Shown one piece after another: positions 42,022 to 49,298 of a DNA stretch of 64,000 nt. This DNA comes from Nonomuraea fuscirosea. GTDB taxonomy: Bacteria; Actinomycetota; Actinomycetes; Streptosporangiales; Streptosporangiaceae. Both the position numbers and the translations under genes were made by a program. The DNA lies in NCBI RefSeq assembly GCF_003001935.1, contig NZ_PVNG01000031.1:62001-126000 (forward strand), written 5' to 3'. Each line of letters starts with the position of its first letter. The stretch's first letter is position 1. A model generated the notes under the pieces. The model saw only the letters and a list, made by a program, of their open reading frames with translations, had not been told where the DNA came from and searched no databases.

Positions 42022-43101
42022 ATGAGACGTGGTATCGCCCTGTTCCTCGGTGCCGCACTGGTGGCGGGCCCCGGTCTGCCCGCGTACGCGCATCCCAGCC
42101 ATCCGACGCCCACGACGACCCCTGCGACGACCCCTGCGACGACCGCTGCGGCGGCCGATCCGGTCTACGGGAAGGGGTGGTCGCGGCGGGCGGCGATCGG
42201 TGGCGGGCCGCGGCAGGAGCACAGTGTCGCCGCGGTCGGTCACCGGGTCTACCTGCTGGGCGGCATCGTCCCCGACCCGGCCGGTGGTGTCGTGACGACC
42301 GGGCGGGTGGAGGTGTACGACACCCGGCGCGACACCTGGTCGGAGGCGGCCCCGCTGCCCGTCGTGATGAACCATCCCAACGTGGTGACCGTCGGCGGCC
42401 GGATCTACGTGCTCGGCGGGCTGTCCGGCGGCGCGTCGTGGCAGGCGGTGCGGGACAGCTTCGTGTACGACCCGCGTACCGGCCGGTGGACGCCGCTGCC
42501 GCCGATGCCCGCCGGTCTGGAGCGGGGCAGCGCCGCGATGGGCGTACGCGGGACGAAGATCTATCTCGCGGGCGGCATGCGCACACTGACGCCCGGCCCC
42601 GGGGGTCTCCAGGACACGGTGGACCTCGTGTCGTCGTACGACGTCGTGACCGGCCGGTGGGAGAGCCTGCCGAGCCTGCCGCAGGCGCGCGACCACGTCG
42701 GCGGCGCCGTCGTCGGCTCGACCTTCTACGTGCTCGGCGGGCGCGACCGGGGGCAGGTCAACGTGCGTGACACCGTGTACGCGCTCGACCTGCGCTCGCG
42801 CCGCTGGTCGGAGCGGGCGCCGATGCCGACGGCCCGGGGCGGGATCGCCGCCGCGGCCGTGGGCGGCCGGATCTACACGTTCGGCGGCGAGGGACGGCAC
42901 GACGGGACGAACCCGAACACGGTGTTCTCCGAGGCCGAGGCGTACGACACGGCGCGTGACCGGTGGGTGCGCCTGGCGCCGATGCCGGTGCCCCGGCACG
43001 GGACCGCGGCCGTCGCGGTGGGCGGCACGATCCACATCCCCGGCGGGGGTACCGCCGCGGGCGCGGCCCCGGTGGACGTCAACGACGCCTACCGGCCGTA
43101 G
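42022..43101 (+). CDS. Secreted kelch-repeat protein
   Basis: A 359-aa exported protein. GAGGAG precedes the ATG at 42022. Signal peptide (GIALFLGAALVAGPGLPAYA), a short Thr/Pro linker with repeated TTPATTPATT, then six kelch repeats with the GG...Y......W pattern (VYLLGGIVPD, YVLGGLSGGA, IYLAGGMRT, FYVLGGRDRG, IYTFGGEGRH, IHIPGGGTA). It forms a beta-propeller, possibly binding proteins or sugars outside the cell. No catalytic residues of galactose-oxidase type were noted. Confidence 0.88.
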   Translation: MRRGIALFLGAALVAGPGLPAYAHPSHPTPTTTPATTPATTAAAADPVYGKGWSRRAAIGGGPRQEHSVAAVGHRVYLLGGIVPDPAGGVVTTGRVEVYDTRRDTWSEAAPLPVVMNHPNVVTVGGRIYVLGGLSGGASWQAVRDSFVYDPRTGRWTPLPPMPAGLERGSAAMGVRGTKIYLAGGMRTLTPGPGGLQDTVDLVSSYDVVTGRWESLPSLPQARDHVGGAVVGSTFYVLGGRDRGQVNVRDTVYALDLRSRRWSERAPMPTARGGIAAAAVGGRIYTFGGEGRHDGTNPNTVFSEAEAYDTARDRWVRLAPMPVPRHGTAAVAVGGTIHIPGGGTAAGAAPVDVNDAYRP

Positions 43102-43124
43102 CAGGCCGGCTCACAGCAGGTGAA

Positions 43125-43163
43125 AGCCGATGACGGTACGGGGTCAACGTGCCGTCATCGGCT
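43125..43163. terminator. Shared terminator hairpin for convergent genes
   Basis: AGCCGATGACGG (43125-43136) and CCGTCATCGGCT (43152-43163) are perfect 12-bp arms with a 15-base loop. They span the gap between the kelch gene and the end of the GlxA-type regulator, whose last codons form one arm. Confidence 0.65.
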
Positions 43164-44172
43164 CCGGCGCGCGTGCCGTCTGCGGTTCCGAAGCCCGTGC
43201 CCCCGCCGGCTCCGGTGCGTGGTGGGCGCGGCGGTAGGCCAGGGGTGACAGGCCCACGTACGTGTAGAAGTGCTTCCGCAGCGCGACCGGGTCGCCGAAG
43301 CCGCAGGCGGCGGCGATCCGGGCGACGGGCAGGTCGGTGGACTCCAGCAGCAGCCGCGCGTGCGCCAGCCGCCGCCGCGCCAGCCACTTCAGCGGGCTGC
43401 TGCCCACCTCGCCGCGGAAGCGCCGGGTGAACGTACGCACGCTCATGTGCGCGTGCCGGGCCATGTCCTCCAGCGTGATCGGCTCGGCCAGCCGGTCCAG
43501 CGCCCACTGCCGGGTCGCCGAGGTGGAGCGGTCGGTGTCCGGCGGGACCGGGTGCTCGATGAACTGCGCCTGCCCGCCCTCGCGCCACGGCGCCACCACG
43601 CAGCGCCGCGCGGCGGCCGAGGCCACCGCCGCGCCGTGGTCGAGGCGGACCAGATGCAGGCACAGGTCGATGCCGGCCGCGCCGCCGGCGGAGGTCAGGA
43701 TGCGTCCGTTGTCGACGAACAGCACGTCCGGATCGACCTCGACCTCGGGGAACAGCCGTGCCAGCGCGTCGCACAGCGCCCAGTGCGTGGTGGCCCGCCG
43801 GCCGTTCAGCAGACCGGCCGCGGCGAGCAGGAAGGCGGAGGTGCACAGGCTGACGATGCGGGTGCGCGGCCCGATGCGGGCCAGTGCCGCGGCGACCTCC
43901 TCGGGGATCGCGCCGGTCGCGAGCAGGTGCTCGCCGGGCTCCTGGGTGGCGAGGACGACGGTGTCGGCGCTCTCCAGCGCCGACTCGTCGTGGTCGACGA
44001 CGAGGCGGTAGTCCTCGTGCGTGCGGACCGGCCGGCCGCCGAGGGAGCAGGTGGTGACGGAGTACAGCCGGGTCCCGTCCGGTTCGCAGGCCTCGTTGAA
44101 CACCCGGGCCGGGATGCCCAGGTCCAGCGGCAGGACTCCGTCGAGGGCGAGTACGGCGACACGATGCGGCAT
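43144..44172 (-). CDS. GlxA-type AraC-family regulator
   Basis: A 342-aa protein. The N-terminal DJ-1/PfpI-like domain (MPHRVAVLALDGVLPLDLGI) has the nucleophile-region Cys in TRIVSLCTSAFLLAAAGLLN. The C-terminal AraC domain has two helix-turn-helix units (MARHAHMSVRTFTRRFRGEV and RIAAACGFGDPVALRKHFYT). It senses an unknown small molecule or stress. It is divergent from the oxidoreductase at 44288, a likely target. Confidence 0.93.
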   Translation of the reverse strand: MPHRVAVLALDGVLPLDLGIPARVFNEACEPDGTRLYSVTTCSLGGRPVRTHEDYRLVVDHDESALESADTVVLATQEPGEHLLATGAIPEEVAAALARIGPRTRIVSLCTSAFLLAAAGLLNGRRATTHWALCDALARLFPEVEVDPDVLFVDNGRILTSAGGAAGIDLCLHLVRLDHGAAVASAAARRCVVAPWREGGQAQFIEHPVPPDTDRSTSATRQWALDRLAEPITLEDMARHAHMSVRTFTRRFRGEVGSSPLKWLARRRLAHARLLLESTDLPVARIAAACGFGDPVALRKHFYTYVGLSPLAYRRAHHAPEPAGARASEPQTARAPEPMTAR

Positions 44173-44287
44173 GGCTGGAATAGTACGATGGATGACTCTC
44201 CGGCCACTCACCCGCCTCCACGAACGCAGGCCAGTCTTGCTTCTGCCGGGACCGAGGAACGTCCCGGCGGGAGAAAGGTGAGATGAG

Positions 44288-45241
44288 ATGATGCGAGCCG
44301 TCACCATTGAGGAGTTCGGCGGGCCGGACGTGCTGACCGTGCAGGACGTCGCGCGCCCCGAGCCGCTGCCGACCGAGGTGCTGGTACGGGTGCATGCCGC
44401 CGGGGTCAACCCGGTGGACTGGAAGACCCGCGTGGGTCACGGCATGGCGGGGCTGCAGACGTTCCCGCTGATCCTGGGCTGGGACGTCTCCGGCGTCGTC
44501 GAGGAGGTCGGCTTCGGCGTCACCACGCTCGCGCCCGGGGACGAGGTCTACTCCATGCCCTGGTTCCCGCGGGCCGCCGGCGCCTACGCCGAGTACGTGA
44601 CCGCGCCGGCCCGCCAGTGGGCCCGCAAGCCGGCCACCCTCGACCACGTGCACGCGGCCGCCGTGCCGCTGGCGGCGCTGACCGCCTGGCAGGCCCTGGT
44701 CGACACCGCCCGCGTACAAGCCGGGCAGCGCGTCCTGATCACGGCCGCGGCCGGCGGGGTGGGTCACTTCGCGGTCCAGTTCGCCCGGCACCTGGGCGCC
44801 CACGTGATCGCCACCGCCGGTGCCGCCCGTCACCCCTGGCTCAAGGAGCTCGGCGCCGAGGAGGTCATCGACTACACGGCCACCCCCTTCGAGCAGGCCG
44901 TCGAGGACGTGGACGTCGTCATCGACCTGGTGGGCGACGGGCAGGACCGGACCGGCACCCGTTCGCTCCAGACCCTGCGTGCCGGTGGCCTGCTGGTCGC
45001 CGTCCCCGGCGGGATCTCCTCCGAGCTGGCCCAGGCCGCCGGGACGGCCGACGTGCGCGTCACCCCGTTCCTGGTCGAGCCGGACGGCCCCGCGCTGGCC
45101 ACGATCGCCGGCCTGATCGACGAAGGTCAGGTCGCCGTCGAGGTGGAGGAGACCTTCCCGCTCGACCAGGCCGGCGCGGCGCACACCCGGGGCGAGGCCG
45201 GCCGTACCCGGGGCAAGCTCGTCCTCACCGTGGCCGGCTGA
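44288..45241 (+). CDS. NADP-dependent oxidoreductase (MDR family)
   Basis: A 317-aa enzyme, paralogous to 41058-41987: MMRAVTIEEFGGPDVLTVQD, HAAGVNPVDWKTRVG, the nucleotide motif TAAAGGVGHFAVQFARHLGA and VDVVIDLVGDGQDRTG. NADPH-dependent quinone or enone reduction is likely. An ATG one codon later (44291) is equally good. It lies 115 bases from the divergent GlxA-type regulator, which probably controls it. Confidence 0.92.
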   Translation: MMRAVTIEEFGGPDVLTVQDVARPEPLPTEVLVRVHAAGVNPVDWKTRVGHGMAGLQTFPLILGWDVSGVVEEVGFGVTTLAPGDEVYSMPWFPRAAGAYAEYVTAPARQWARKPATLDHVHAAAVPLAALTAWQALVDTARVQAGQRVLITAAAGGVGHFAVQFARHLGAHVIATAGAARHPWLKELGAEEVIDYTATPFEQAVEDVDVVIDLVGDGQDRTGTRSLQTLRAGGLLVAVPGGISSELAQAAGTADVRVTPFLVEPDGPALATIAGLIDEGQVAVEVEETFPLDQAGAAHTRGEAGRTRGKLVLTVAG

Positions 45242-45253
45242 TCGCGATCTCCC

Positions 45254-45766
45254 TCACAGCAGGCCCGCCTCGGCGAGGGCCCGGTGGTCGAACCGCCTGT
45301 TCACGACGTTGGGGTCGCGGACGTGGTGGCGGGCGTCGGCGGCGGGGACCAGGCGCCGGTGCCTGATCTCGAACCGCGGCTCCCACGGGTGCGGCAGTGT
45401 CGCCGCCCGCCAGAACGCGCGTACCAGGACCAGTCCCCGCTCGTGCCCGCGGACGCACTCGCTGCGGACGTAGCCGAGCAGCCGCGCCGCGGTGACCGTG
45501 ACGCACGCCTCCTCCCACATCTCGCGGCGCAGCGTCTCCTCGTAGGTCTCCTCCCCTTCCGGGCGTCCTGCCGGGAAGCCCCAGTGCTCGCCGTCGTGGC
45601 TGATCAGGACCAGCTCATCGGCGTCGGTCAGGCAGACTCCGGCGGATCCGTGGGGTCTGCCCGGCGGAGGGTCGCCGGCGGGGTGCCAGGACGCGAGCCA
45701 GCTCTGTCCGTGACTCTGGACCGAGAGGGGTTCGTGGTCCGGGGCGGGCACGATCGGTTCAGTCAT
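45254..45766 (-). CDS. Nudix hydrolase
   Basis: A 170-aa protein with a complete Nudix box, GRPEGEETYEETLRREMWEE and then ACV, preceded by VLISHDGEHWGFPA. The REMWEE Glu residues coordinate the metal. It hydrolyses a nucleoside-diphosphate-linked substrate in the cytosol; the exact one is not predictable. It converges on the oxidoreductase at 44288 and is divergent from the polyglycine-hydrolase-like gene. Confidence 0.9.
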   Translation of the reverse strand: MTEPIVPAPDHEPLSVQSHGQSWLASWHPAGDPPPGRPHGSAGVCLTDADELVLISHDGEHWGFPAGRPEGEETYEETLRREMWEEACVTVTAARLLGYVRSECVRGHERGLVLVRAFWRAATLPHPWEPRFEIRHRRLVPAADARHHVRDPNVVNRRFDHRALAEAGLL

Positions 45767-45807
45767 GGTCTGCTCAGGCTTGCCCAGCCCTGGTCGGCGA
45801 CCTCATC

Positions 45808-45822
45808 GTTGGATTATCCAAC
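45808..45822. promoter_or_regulatory. Near-continuous palindrome in a divergent promoter gap
   Basis: GTTGGAT-T-ATCCAAC, perfect 7-bp arms around one base, lies 19 bases before the polyglycine-hydrolase-like start and 41 bases from the Nudix start. It is the only clear dyad in this 75-base gap. Confidence 0.5.
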
Positions 45823-45841
45823 ACCTTTCGAGGGGTCGACC

Positions 45842-47749
45842 ATGACGTCTCCCTTAGTGCCCCGCAGCCGGCGCGAGGTGCTGCACGCGGCCGCCGGGCT
45901 CGGCGCGCTGCTCGGTCTCGATCTGGCGGGGCTGGGTCGCGGCGTACGGACCGCGGCGGCGGGGCCGTTCGCGTGCGTGGCGCGGCACGACCTGACCGCC
46001 GAGCAGTTCCAGGCGGAATGGGACCGGCTGGTGGGGCTGGGCTACCGCCCCACGCACGTCGACGGCTACACCGTCGGCGGCCGGGCCCGATACGCGGGGA
46101 TCTGGGAGCAGGCGCCCGGCCCGCCACAGATCGCCAGGCACGGGCTCACCACAGAGCGGTACAAGGCGGAGTTCACCCGTGTCACCGCCCTGGGATATCG
46201 CCCGGTCGTGGTGAGCGGGTTCGAGCTCGGCGGGGAGCCGCACTTCGCGGCGATCTGGGAGCAGACCGGCGGCCCGCCCTGGGTGGCCCGCCACGACCTC
46301 ACCTCGGCCGAATACCAGGCCGAGTTCGACCGCCTGCTCGCCCTCGGCTACCGGCTCGTGCTCGTGAACGGGTACCAGGTCGGCGGGTGGGCGCGCTTCG
46401 CCGCGATCTGGGAGCAGACGCAGGGGCCCGCCTGGGTGGAACGGCACAACCTCACCGCCGCCCAGTACCAGGCCGAGTTCACCGGCCTCGCGAACCAGGG
46501 TTTCCGCCCGGTTCACGTCAGTGGATACGTGGTGGGCGGCACCGAGCTGTTCGCGGCGATCTTCGAGCAGGGCGACGGGCCCGTCTGGTCGGCCGGGCAC
46601 GATCTCGACTCCGCCGCCTATCAGGCCGCCGACGACGATCACGTGCGCCGCGGCTACCGGCCGGTCAAGGTGAGCGGGTACGGCCTGCCGCGCTTCGCCG
46701 CGATCTGGGTGAGCGAGAGCACCAACGACTTCTCCCGCGTCGACGCCGCCGTCAACCGGCACCTGACCGCCTCGGGCGTCGCCGGCGTCTCGCTGGCGAT
46801 CGCGCGCCGCGGCGCGCTGGTCTTCGCCAAGGGGTACGGCCTGGCCAGGCGGGACACCGGCGAACAGCTCACCGAACGGCACGTCATGCGGATCGCCAGC
46901 CTCTCTAAGCCGATCACGGCGGTCGCGGTCATGCGGCTCGTCGAGTCCGGCCGCCTGGCGCTCGACCAGCACGTCTTCGGGCCCGGCGCCCTTCTGGGCA
47001 CGCGGTACGGCACCCAGCCGTACCGCGCGGACCTGCGGGCGATCACGCTGCGGCACCTGCTGGAGCACACCTCAGGAGGCTGGCCGAGCGACGGCACCGA
47101 CCCGATGTTCACCAACCTCACCATGAACCAGGCACAACTGATCACGTGGGTGCTGGACAAGCGGCCGCTGCAGTTCGCGCCCGGCACCAGGCACATGTAC
47201 TCCAACTTCGGCTACTGCCTGCTCGGACGGATCATCGAGCAGGTGACCGGGCAGAGTTACGTCGACCAGGTCCGGCAGGACGTGTTGAAGCCCGTCGGGA
47301 GCGGCAACATGTACCTCGCCGGCGACACGCTCGCCGAGCGGCGGCCCGACGAGGTCGTCTACTACGGCTCCGGCGACCCGTACGCCCTCCCGGTGCGGCG
47401 CGCGGACGCGCACGGCGGCTGGCTGGGCTCGCCGGTGGACGTCGTCCGGTTCGCGGTGCGCGCCGACGGCTTCCCCACCGTTCCCGACCTGCTGCGCCGC
47501 GACACGGTCAGCACCATGACCACGCCGTCGGCGGCCAGTCCCTCTTACGGGCTCGGCTGGAACGTCAACAACGCCGGCAACTGGTGGCACAACGGCCGCT
47601 ACACCCCGGGCACCGAGGCGCTCGTCGTACGTACCGCGAACGAGTTCTGCTGGGCGGCCGCGGCCAACGGCGCCAACGTCGACCTGGACGCGATGATGTG
47701 GGACGTCTACCGGTCCGTCTCCGTCTGGCCCGCCCACGACCTGTTCTAG
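45842..47749 (+). CDS. Polyglycine-hydrolase-like exported serine hydrolase
   Basis: A 635-aa protein. An N-terminal signal with RSRREV (Tat-like) leads to five to six tandem repeats of about 48 residues, each of the form R.(H/N).LT...YQAEF..L...GYR...V.GY..GG...FAAIWEQ. This matches the structural repeat (BTRD1) of polyglycine hydrolases. Residues 295-635 are a beta-lactamase-like domain with the nucleophile SLSK in MRIASLSKPITAVAV, and YSNFGY in HMYSNFGYCLLGRII. Characterised fungal members of similar length cut glycine-rich plant chitinase linkers. A bacterial target is unknown. Confidence 0.85.
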   Translation: MTSPLVPRSRREVLHAAAGLGALLGLDLAGLGRGVRTAAAGPFACVARHDLTAEQFQAEWDRLVGLGYRPTHVDGYTVGGRARYAGIWEQAPGPPQIARHGLTTERYKAEFTRVTALGYRPVVVSGFELGGEPHFAAIWEQTGGPPWVARHDLTSAEYQAEFDRLLALGYRLVLVNGYQVGGWARFAAIWEQTQGPAWVERHNLTAAQYQAEFTGLANQGFRPVHVSGYVVGGTELFAAIFEQGDGPVWSAGHDLDSAAYQAADDDHVRRGYRPVKVSGYGLPRFAAIWVSESTNDFSRVDAAVNRHLTASGVAGVSLAIARRGALVFAKGYGLARRDTGEQLTERHVMRIASLSKPITAVAVMRLVESGRLALDQHVFGPGALLGTRYGTQPYRADLRAITLRHLLEHTSGGWPSDGTDPMFTNLTMNQAQLITWVLDKRPLQFAPGTRHMYSNFGYCLLGRIIEQVTGQSYVDQVRQDVLKPVGSGNMYLAGDTLAERRPDEVVYYGSGDPYALPVRRADAHGGWLGSPVDVVRFAVRADGFPTVPDLLRRDTVSTMTTPSAASPSYGLGWNVNNAGNWWHNGRYTPGTEALVVRTANEFCWAAAANGANVDLDAMMWDVYRSVSVWPAHDLF

Positions 47750-47756
47750 CCGGCCG

Positions 47757-49151
47757 CTACGTCAGGGAGGCGGTGCGGCAGCGGACGCGGACGGCGGGTC
47801 TGGCGCCGTGCGGTGGCCGCAGGGTCGAGGCGTGCGCGTGGACCAGGTCGTGCAGCCGGTAGCGGCCAGGGGCCGGCTCCTGGAGGAGGTGGGCGTGCAC
47901 GAGGTGGTCCAGCAGCCGGCTCGCCCGGGCCGGGGTCGTGTTCAGCAGGACGGCTGCGGTGCCGAGGGTGAAGGACGAGTGGGGGGCCGCGCCCAGGAGG
48001 CGGTAGGCCCGCTGCTGGTCGGGGGGCAGGCGTTCGTAGGAGCGGTTGAGTGCGCCGGTGACGCTCTGGTGACCGGCCGCCAGTTCGGCGAGGCGGTCGG
48101 TGGTCAGGCGGTCGAGGAGGTGGCGGGCGTTCCACGAGGGGTGGGCCTGGAGGCGGGCGGCGGCGAGCCGGATCGCCAGGGGCAGCAGGCCGCAGCGGCG
48201 GACGATCTCGGCCAGGACGTCAGGAGGCGTCTCCGGGGCGCAGGCGGAAGTGACGGCCGGGTCGCCGCCGGAGGTGGCGTCGAGGGCGCAGCCGGCGGTG
48301 CGGGCGAACAGGGCGACCGCCTCGGTCAGGGGCAACGTGTCCAGGGACAGGACGCGGGCGTCGCCGGGGCAGGTCAGGCGGTGGCGGCTGGTCACGATCA
48401 CCCGGCAGCCGGGCGTCGCGGGCAGGAGCGGGTGGAGCTGGTGTTCGTCGGCGGCGTCGTCCAGGACGATCAGCAGCCTGCGGTCGGCCAGGACGCTGCG
48501 GTACAGCGCGGCGCGGTCGTCCAGGTGCCACGGGATGTGCTCGGCGGGGACGCCCAGGGTGCGGAGCACGCGGGCGAGCGCGTCGCCCGGATCCACCGGC
48601 GCGGTCGCCTGGGCGTGGCCGTGCAGGTCCACGAAGAGCTGGCCGTCGGGGAAGTGGGGGGCCAGGCGGTGGGCGGCGTGCACGGCCAGCACCGTCTTGC
48701 CCGTCCCGGCCATACCGGTGACGAAGACGACCGCCTGAGTGGTGCGGCTCGCCACGAAGGCCGCCTCGCGCTCCCGTATGCCGGGCACGGCGACGTCGGC
48801 GGGCAGCTGACGCGGGACGGTCCACGGGCGTGCGTCGGCAGCGTGGCCGGCGGGGCGGTGGGCAGCGTGGTCGGCCGGGCGGTCCCGGGCGACCGCGTTC
48901 AGGGCCGCCCGTTCGGCCCCGTCCAGGTCCAGGGCCTTGGCCAGCAGCAGGACCGAGGTGGTCCGCGGCCGGAGCAGCCCGTCGTTCTCCAGCCGGCGCA
49001 CCGTCCTGACATTCAGACCGGCCCGTTCGGCGAGTTGTTCCTGCGTCAGCAGCGCCCGCCGTCGCCACGTGCGCAGCAGTTCCCCCATCGACATCCCGGC
49101 ACCGGGATACATGGATCCGACACCCCCGTTCTCCTCGTCGGCCTGGCTCAC
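47757..49151 (-). CDS. HTH-NB-ARC regulator (AfsR/STAND type, no repeat domain)
   Basis: A 464-aa protein. The GTG at 49151 follows GGGGGA. N-terminal XRE-type helix-turn-helix (ALLTQEQLAERAGLNVRTVR), then an NB-ARC ATPase: Walker A GMAGTGKT at about 146-153, Walker B RLLIVLDDAAD, VIVTSRHRL and the GLPL-type LPLAIRLAAARL. The winged helix ends HDLVHAHA. TPR or WD repeats expected in full-length relatives are absent, so it stops after the switch. It converges on the polyglycine-hydrolase-like gene with only seven bases between and is divergent from the nSTAND1-WD40 gene, sharing repeats in the gap. Confidence 0.88.
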   Translation of the reverse strand: MSQADEENGGVGSMYPGAGMSMGELLRTWRRRALLTQEQLAERAGLNVRTVRRLENDGLLRPRTTSVLLLAKALDLDGAERAALNAVARDRPADHAAHRPAGHAADARPWTVPRQLPADVAVPGIREREAAFVASRTTQAVVFVTGMAGTGKTVLAVHAAHRLAPHFPDGQLFVDLHGHAQATAPVDPGDALARVLRTLGVPAEHIPWHLDDRAALYRSVLADRRLLIVLDDAADEHQLHPLLPATPGCRVIVTSRHRLTCPGDARVLSLDTLPLTEAVALFARTAGCALDATSGGDPAVTSACAPETPPDVLAEIVRRCGLLPLAIRLAAARLQAHPSWNARHLLDRLTTDRLAELAAGHQSVTGALNRSYERLPPDQQRAYRLLGAAPHSSFTLGTAAVLLNTTPARASRLLDHLVHAHLLQEPAPGRYRLHDLVHAHASTLRPPHGARPAVRVRCRTASLT

Positions 49152-49210
49152 GACGTATCCCCCGTCGTTCCTGACCATCGAAACCGCGTCCCGCCTGTTC
49201 AGGCCACCGT

Positions 49211-49240
49211 TCGGACGGCATTGGACGGAATCGGACGGGA
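49211..49240. promoter_or_regulatory. Three 10-bp direct repeats between divergent STAND genes
   Basis: TCGGACGGCA, TTGGACGGAA and TCGGACGGGA follow one another with exact 10-base spacing. Same-face direct repeats are typical binding sites of AfsR/SARP-type activators. They sit between the HTH-NB-ARC gene and the nSTAND1-WD40 gene. Confidence 0.6.
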
Positions 49241-49298
49241 GGGGCGAGCCAGGCATCGCGCGCAAAGATGATTGAGGGTGTGCGGGTCATTGGCCAGA

